From Jacaranda mimosifolia (taxonomy: Eukaryota; Streptophyta; Magnoliopsida; Lamiales; Bignoniaceae), in contig CM032123.1 in NCBI GenBank assembly GCA_018894105.1, forward strand, positions 4,899,001 through 4,963,000: a stretch of DNA of 64,000 bases, written 5' to 3'. Below are positions 58,302 to 64,000 of the stretch, piece by piece. The notes below the pieces were generated by a model. It did not search any database and was not told where the DNA came from. It saw only the letters and a list, made by a program, of their open reading frames with translations. Within the stretch, counting starts at the first letter, position 1; each line of letters starts with the position of its first letter. Made by a program: the position numbers and the translations under genes.

Positions 58302-59602
58302 GCAGTGAGGATACCATATAGTAACAGATCACCTAATGTTGTAGCCAAAATTCATGCAAATTGGATTTGTCATGATCCATACAACCATTGGTGTCTCTAA
58401 TGTAAAATGAATGTTCAGTTGTCATGTAATAATATAAAGCTCTCATTTGATGGTCATCAGAAGCATAAGTCTCATGCCTGCCTTCTTTTTACTGTGTTTG
58501 TTTGTGTGTTCTGTTCACTCTTTGTATTTGCTGGTTTGGTTTGAAAGCAATCAAACCTTCATCATTTCTGTGGAATGCAGCCTCTCACATCTGCAAGGCA
58601 AGCTGTAATTTTTTTGCTTAGGCTCTTCCTATGAAATATGATTCAGATTTTCAATTTCAAAAGGTGTTTTATTTTCTGTTGTATGCCATAGATCGATGTT
58701 AAGTACATAAAATATATTTTTTTTATTTTCTGTTTTATGCCATAGATAGATGTTAAGTAGATAAAATATTTTCTTAAGTATAACGCTTGAAATGATACAG
58801 AATGAATAAGGTGTGCTGTATATGCATCGTGTAGGAGATGGGCAGAAAATACCTCCTGCCATTGCATTAGTGTTTTTTTTTTTATTTTTTAATACGTACA
58901 TACAGCTTGAACTTCTGACCTTCCATATTATATGGAAGACTTATATCACTGAATTACATGCTACTTGGTTGGCTAGTGCATTAGTTTGTTATACACAATT
59001 TACCAGCTCGTGCATGTTCTGAAAGCAAGATTAAAAAATTTGTGCTGCTAAGTCACTATCCCAGAAAAGACATCCTTGTTCGCCTCGTGGGCCTTAGTTC
59101 CCACCAGCAGATAATTTAGAAACCTGTGAAGAGGGAAAGAGGAAATAACAGGGCATGAGTAGGGAAAAAAAGTAGAGATGAGGAAAGCTATTTCCCTGCG
59201 GATGACTGGTACTATAATGGTAATAATGAGTGAGAATGGTAATAAATTTACGCCTAAACTGGATGAATTTGCTTTAAAGTGAACTTTTAGGCTTCGTTTA
59301 CTTTTGGTGATGACTATGAATGAAAGGTTTTATCCTACACTCATCTAATATTTGCAATATAAAGCCCGATAATAAAGAGCGGTCCGGTGTGAATTAGGGA
59401 TGAGGATGAATGTGATGTCCTATATCTTGGCTAAGACGAATTTGTCAAGAATTGTGGATTGTAGGATAATGAATAAAAATACTTATTGTAATGGTTATTT
59501 AAAAATAAAAAAGAAAAAAGCCACTTTCAACTTTTGATAGGTAGAAAAATAAATAATAGAAAGATTGATAGATATAAAATTATAATTTAATTTATTTGAT
59601 AT
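58302..59602. other. 3' flank of SCP2 and intergenic DNA
   Basis: The SCP2 3' UTR probably extends to about 58440, where AATATAAAG-like sequence could signal polyadenylation. A local direct repeat ('ttattttctgttgtatgcca' near 58670 and 'ttattttctgttttatgcca' near 58724) is present. No gene is seen. Confidence 0.5.
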
Positions 59603-60242
59603 TAGGGATGGGAATATGTCAGGCTACTCGTCAGGGATCTATGACCTAACCTATTTCTGGCCTAGTTTGACTTAACCTATTTAATAAAAAAGTAAGGTCA
59701 ATGCTTAAAAGTAATGTTTTTAACTAAATATGCTAGACTTGGCCTTTTCTAAAAATTCACAAAGCCTTAAAGGTCTGCCCATTTATCCTTCTTTACATAA
59801 AAGTACAAAAATAGTGATATAATATTAAATAGCTAGTTGTATTTGATTTTTTTAATTAGTGCTTTATGAAATCCATTATGTTGTTTAGTATTGTTTTTTG
59901 TTAAAATAATAATATTTTATACTTAGATTTAAACTTTTATTAGTATGCATTTATTATTTATCATTTTGATTATTTCTTATCAAGGTCTATTACAAATTTA
60001 AGCATATTAAAATTTTAGATTTTTGTAATGTTTAGACTTAATTAAAGCCTTAGTAAAAAAATAGGTTTTTAGATAGACTTTCAGGTTAGACTAAGGCTTT
60101 AAAATTTATTAAAAAGACTAGGCTTCACATTAAAAAAAAAACCTATCATAGATAATATGCTAGACTCAAGCTCGTTATTTGCATAATAGGCATGATCTAT
60201 TTAAGTCAAAGCTTAGTTTAGCCTAACCTATTTCCATACCTA
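59603..60242. mobile_element. hAT-like MITE (TAGGGATGGGAA family)
   Basis: The left end is TAGGGATGGGAATATG and the right end, reverse-complemented, is TAGGTATGGAAATAGG. TTTGATAT (59595-59602) and TCTGATAA (60243-60250) match at 6 of 8 bases. Blocks such as 'gacctaacctattt' near the left are inverted as 'aggttaggct'-type words at the right. No coding region is present. Confidence 0.7.
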
Positions 60243-60250
60243 TCTGATAA

Positions 60251-61238
60251 TACTAAATTACCAAAAAACTAAAGTGCCTTTGTGATGAATCAAATTTGTA
60301 GTGCAACCAAATGATCCAAGAAACGGGTTGATCTACAACCCGACCCAAACCCGAAGGTAGGGAGGATTTTGGATCATCCAAGAGTGCTATGTGTATAAGA
60401 GAATCTATTTTTTATCAAACAAATAATACTTGACCAGCTCAATCAACTCTATAAATACCTGTTTATTTAATGCAAAGAGGAACAATCTGGAAGGTAGTTG
60501 GCTCATTGCCAACATATTCACAGAAGGACCTAACCTATGTTCACGGGTTCTCAAATCACATCTCTTTCAAATTTACTAAAAGTTGGTCTCAAGTCCAATT
60601 ATTGGCCAGATAGTCGACCAACAAGAAATATAACCTACATCAATCTTAGAATCAAAAATCAAAACCAATCTAAATACTTACTTTTTGTTAAAATAAAAAT
60701 CCTATATCAAGTTAATTTTTGTCTAGCACTTTCTTTCTTCAATTAATTTTTGTATTTGCAAAACGTGTTTTTAAAGTTAATTTAACATCTTTTTGGATAC
60801 ATATTTTATTTTTCATTTCATTTTATGCTATAAATGCAATGCGTATTATAATTAATTATTTTTATAATAAAATATTTAATACACGTAATAGAGTCACACG
60901 TAGTGAAGCAAAATAAGAAATTAAACATGTACTAGACCAGAATATCCAAATCCAATTAGCCTCAAGCCGCCAACAACTTGCGTATTATTTAGGTGCAATT
61001 CGGATATAGGGTCGGGTTTCCCCACACTCAAATATCTGTTTATCCAAAATCCACCCGCCAAAGAAAGCAACGTATGGCTGGCTCAGTCTCTGTTACATCA
61101 CAGGTTTTATCTTCAACTGTAGTAAAGAAGAAGATTCGACTGTCTCACTGTTCTAAAACCATAACATGATTGCTAATCGTGATTTTGAAGTATAAAAACA
61201 CCAAAAATTAGACCATATTTTATACCATCACATTAAAA
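60251..61238. other. Upstream region of the DCL gene
   Basis: No separate gene is supported. A 31-codon upstream open frame begins at an ATG at 61074 and stops at 61167-61169; if the DCL transcript starts before it, it would be a uORF. Confidence 0.45.
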
Positions 61239-64000
61239 ATGGCTTTAATTTCTGCTTCTAATTCACCTAGTGTTCGTTCTTTCCACGGGAAACCCATTTC
61301 GAATAACTTAGTTTTGTGCCCATTTTCTTTATATTTTCCACTGTGCAAAGCCCGATTGTCCGCAATAAAGACTGGGTCAGACAGCGGTGGGGCGGTTCAG
61401 GACAGTCAGGAGACGACGTCGTATGGGGCGGATTTGTTGAGGAAGCCGGTGGCGTCTTCGACGGCCGCCAACGATGATGAGGATCCGGCGAAGGATTATT
61501 CGGAGGATGATGAGAGTGAGAAGAAGGGTGGAGATGGTAACACGTGGGTGGATTGGGAGGACCAGATTTTGGAGGACACTGTGCCCCTTGTTGGCTTTGT
61601 TAGAATGATTCTTCACTCTGGAAAGTAAGCTCCCTGATTTCAGTATTTCACCTTTTTGTGTTTAATAGGGTAAACTTGTTTAATTTGTTCATGAGTGACT
61701 GAAAACATTTCTTTTCAAGAATGTGAAGGGATATGACAATGAGGTATAGAAGTTATTGGAAGTTTTAAGTCATCATTTCTAGTTCAGTTTCGGAAGCGTG
61801 ATTGTTTGCTGCAAGTTTATGTTCAAGACAATGCAGTACAAATTTTTATTACAATTAACAGGTGAAATTTAAAGAAGCAAGGGGTGTACTGGTTCAAAAT
61901 TATTAAATTGTTGCCCATAAGATTTACTGTGATGCCAAACTTTGATGCTTGAACATTTTGTATGCAAGGCTTACTAAGTTGAAATATTGTTGTTGAGTTT
62001 GCCTAAGGATTAAAATTAGGATTTGGATTCATTCCCGGAAGAATTGGAGGTTGTATTTGAGAGCAAGAACTTCTGTATGATGTCATTCCTGCTCTGATAC
62101 TGAATGTGGGTCTGAATCGAGTTCAAGCAACTTTGATGATTCTATAAGAGCACCATTTGTCTTTTCAACCGCTTGAGATTGATTTACAGTTTCAGTTTGT
62201 GGATCATGAAGTCTAAATCATGATTTGGCCCAAAAGTTGGATCTTGTTTTCATTCATGAATAGGGAATGCAGTGCTCTGACTTTTGCAAGAATCTTGTTC
62301 TTAATGTGCATGTAATGAACGATGTAGATTATTTAAGTTAACCAAACCTATTTTATAAATTTTCTTCTACAGATATGAAAGTGGTGATAGATTGAGTCCT
62401 GAACATGAGAGAACTATTCTGGAGAGATTGCTACCATATCATCCAGAGTGTGAAAAGAAGATTGGATGTGGAGTTGATTACATCACGGTATCTCCCCTCG
62501 TCCTACTCTCTCATGCGCATGATGGACGTGATAGTTCTATTGGTTTTTATTGGCTTATATTTTGTGATTCAAATGTTTTTGCTCAGTTATATTTGAATTT
62601 TCTCTATGGTGACCTAGAAGATAGCTTCACAAAGCATGAGTAGCGCAAGAACTCCACAGCTGAAACTTTTATGAAAGTGTTACACGGCAGTTCTAGATTT
62701 CTGCATATGACAATACAAGTAGACAGGAAGACATCCAGAAATTTACTACAGACAATTTATGTGAAAGTATGCATGTCCCTAATATTGGCTTTAGTATTCT
62801 AGTATGACATTACTATATTGTTCTGTGATATGCTGAATATGATGTAAGATAGTTAAATGATTAGGTTCACACAGGCTTCTCGGAAGCCATAATCCATACA
62901 ATGAGCAGCACAATCCTTTAATGCTTGTCAACATGGAAGAACTTGTGAAGCATATGCCAAGACAATTGTAGTACTCTTTCTAGATGAACAATCTCATGTC
63001 CTTATGATCAATATGTGAGACTATTTGCCCAATGTTAGCCTTTTCATGCTGGCTTCATCTTTTTGTGAAAGTTACAGCTTTTATACCCTTCCTTTTGAGA
63101 CACTAAGAAGCCGTTTCTCAAAAAAAGTTCATTGCTTCTTAGTATCGGCATGTAGATGTACAAAAACCAGAATTTTTCATAGGAGGGAAAGATCTGTCAA
63201 TAGTCAGCATGGCTGCTTCTAATTTTTCAGTCTCGGCACTATTACATCTTTTTGGCTTGTTCATGTGAGGTTTCCTGCCTGCATAAACACATAATGATTA
63301 CTTACTTCAGAAACTCAGAAAGTTCCTCTCTCTTTTCTTCTTTTCTTGGAACTAAAATTAGTCTATTGGATGACAAAAGCCTTCACAGTGGTCGTAAGTG
63401 TCTATTATGTTGTCAAAATGCACTCACTGGAAAGTATTAAAAAAAGACATTGAAATAAAAATGATAATATGGCTTCCTTTGTGTCTTTTGTTTGTAGGCA
63501 ACTCTACCAGAGAGTTACCGTTTTCCCAAATCTGGAATTTGTTGAAGACAGATATCATTCAAAATTTTCTCGCAGGACATAGTTATGGAATGATTTCAAT
63601 TTTAGTTGACATCCAAATGCTTTAAGAAACTCCAAGTTCTCCTGTTTGTATTTAGTTAATCCATGGTCTTTTCTTTTGTGAGAGGAGGGAAAAGGATTGT
63701 GCAAATTAGTCCTATTGGATTGCTGAAGTTTCACAGTAAGATGCTATAAGGTTCAGGTCATTGTTGAACACTTTCTGGAGAAAGTATCATCTGGCAAAGG
63801 AGCATAAAAATGGAAACCTTTTACTTTCATAAATGTACTTATTTTCCTCCCATCCCTATGTTTTCCATCTAAATCAGTGTTATAGATGTGCTACGCCGAT
63901 GAGTGAGGGTTTTTTGTTTTCCTTGACAGATTGGATATCATCCTAATTTTGAAAGCTCGCGGTGCTTGTTCATAGTTCGTAAAGATGGAGAATTGGTCGA
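61239..64000 (+). CDS. DCL: DCL-type chloroplast protein (defective chloroplasts and leaves), 3' end beyond window
   Basis: Exons: 61239-61624, 62373-62487 and 63930 onward, with GT-AG introns of 748 and 1442 bp; 191 codons are visible. The N-terminus is Ser-rich with few acids, like a plastid transit peptide (about 1-45), followed by a Glu/Asp/Ser-rich linker (about 75-95). The conserved DCL domain follows: 'WVDWEDQILEDTVPLVGFVR', 'YESGDRLSPEHERTILERLL', 'PECEKKIGCGVDYIT' and 'IGYHPNFESSRCLFIVRKDG'. Tomato DCL is needed for chloroplast development and for processing of plastid 4.5S rRNA. The frame is still open at the window edge, so this is an edge truncation. Family recognition is from memory. 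Confidence 0.88.

Noticed and set aside
61377..61616. 79-codon minus frame opposite DCL exon 1
   Set aside because: It is an Arg/Ile-rich shadow of the acidic DCL linker and has no independent support.

Overview
The window is nuclear DNA from a flowering plant, very probably a eudicot. It is AT-rich, has spliced genes with GT-AG introns, and is dominated by plant transposon classes (Copia, Ty3/Tat, TRIM, CACTA, hAT-like and Tourist-like MITEs, SINEs). I cannot name the species from sequence alone.

Only three cellular genes can be supported, all on the + strand in the right third. They are a nine-exon cytochrome P450 of the CYP707A (ABA 8'-hydroxylase) type (43644-47316), a four-exon sterol carrier protein 2 with a peroxisomal C-terminus (56682-58301), and the first three exons of a DCL-type plastid protein that runs off the right edge (61239-64000). 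They share no pathway and look like ordinary neighbours separated by repeats.

Layout: 1-6700 is AT-rich and holds a 3.4-kb fold-back element (1129-4557) built from tandem GTAC-rich repeats, inside an older TIR-flanked sequence. 6696-7246 is a GC-rich hAT-like MITE. 8850-15685 is a minus-strand Copia retrotransposon with both LTRs, primer-binding site and polypurine tract; its pol gene carries a nested hAT-like MITE (10156-10684) and a nested solo LTR (11005-11416), and its protease region carries a 109-bp inverted duplication. 16200-24300 is a run of MITEs. 24937-36070 is a decayed Ty3/Tat-lineage element with a second (archaeal-type) RNase H, 3' tandem repeats and a broken antisense ORF. A complete TRIM lies 120 bp beyond it (36190-36535). 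38194-40085 is a non-autonomous CACTA element. 40.1-43.5 kb is repeat-poor upstream DNA of the P450 gene. 48.6 kb has a small retroposon with a 17-bp target duplication. 50512-53949 is a Copia deletion derivative in which gag is fused to integrase, with perfect 5-bp target duplications. The remaining gaps between genes carry more MITEs.

Most element boundaries rest on target-site duplications read directly from the sequence. Gene models rest on spliced frames that stay open with canonical splice sites. I recognised protein families from memory without a database search. No wholly new gene system was found; the most unusual structures are the GTAC fold-back element, the gag-integrase deletion chimera, the inverted duplication in the Copia protease region and the small retroposon at 48.66 kb.
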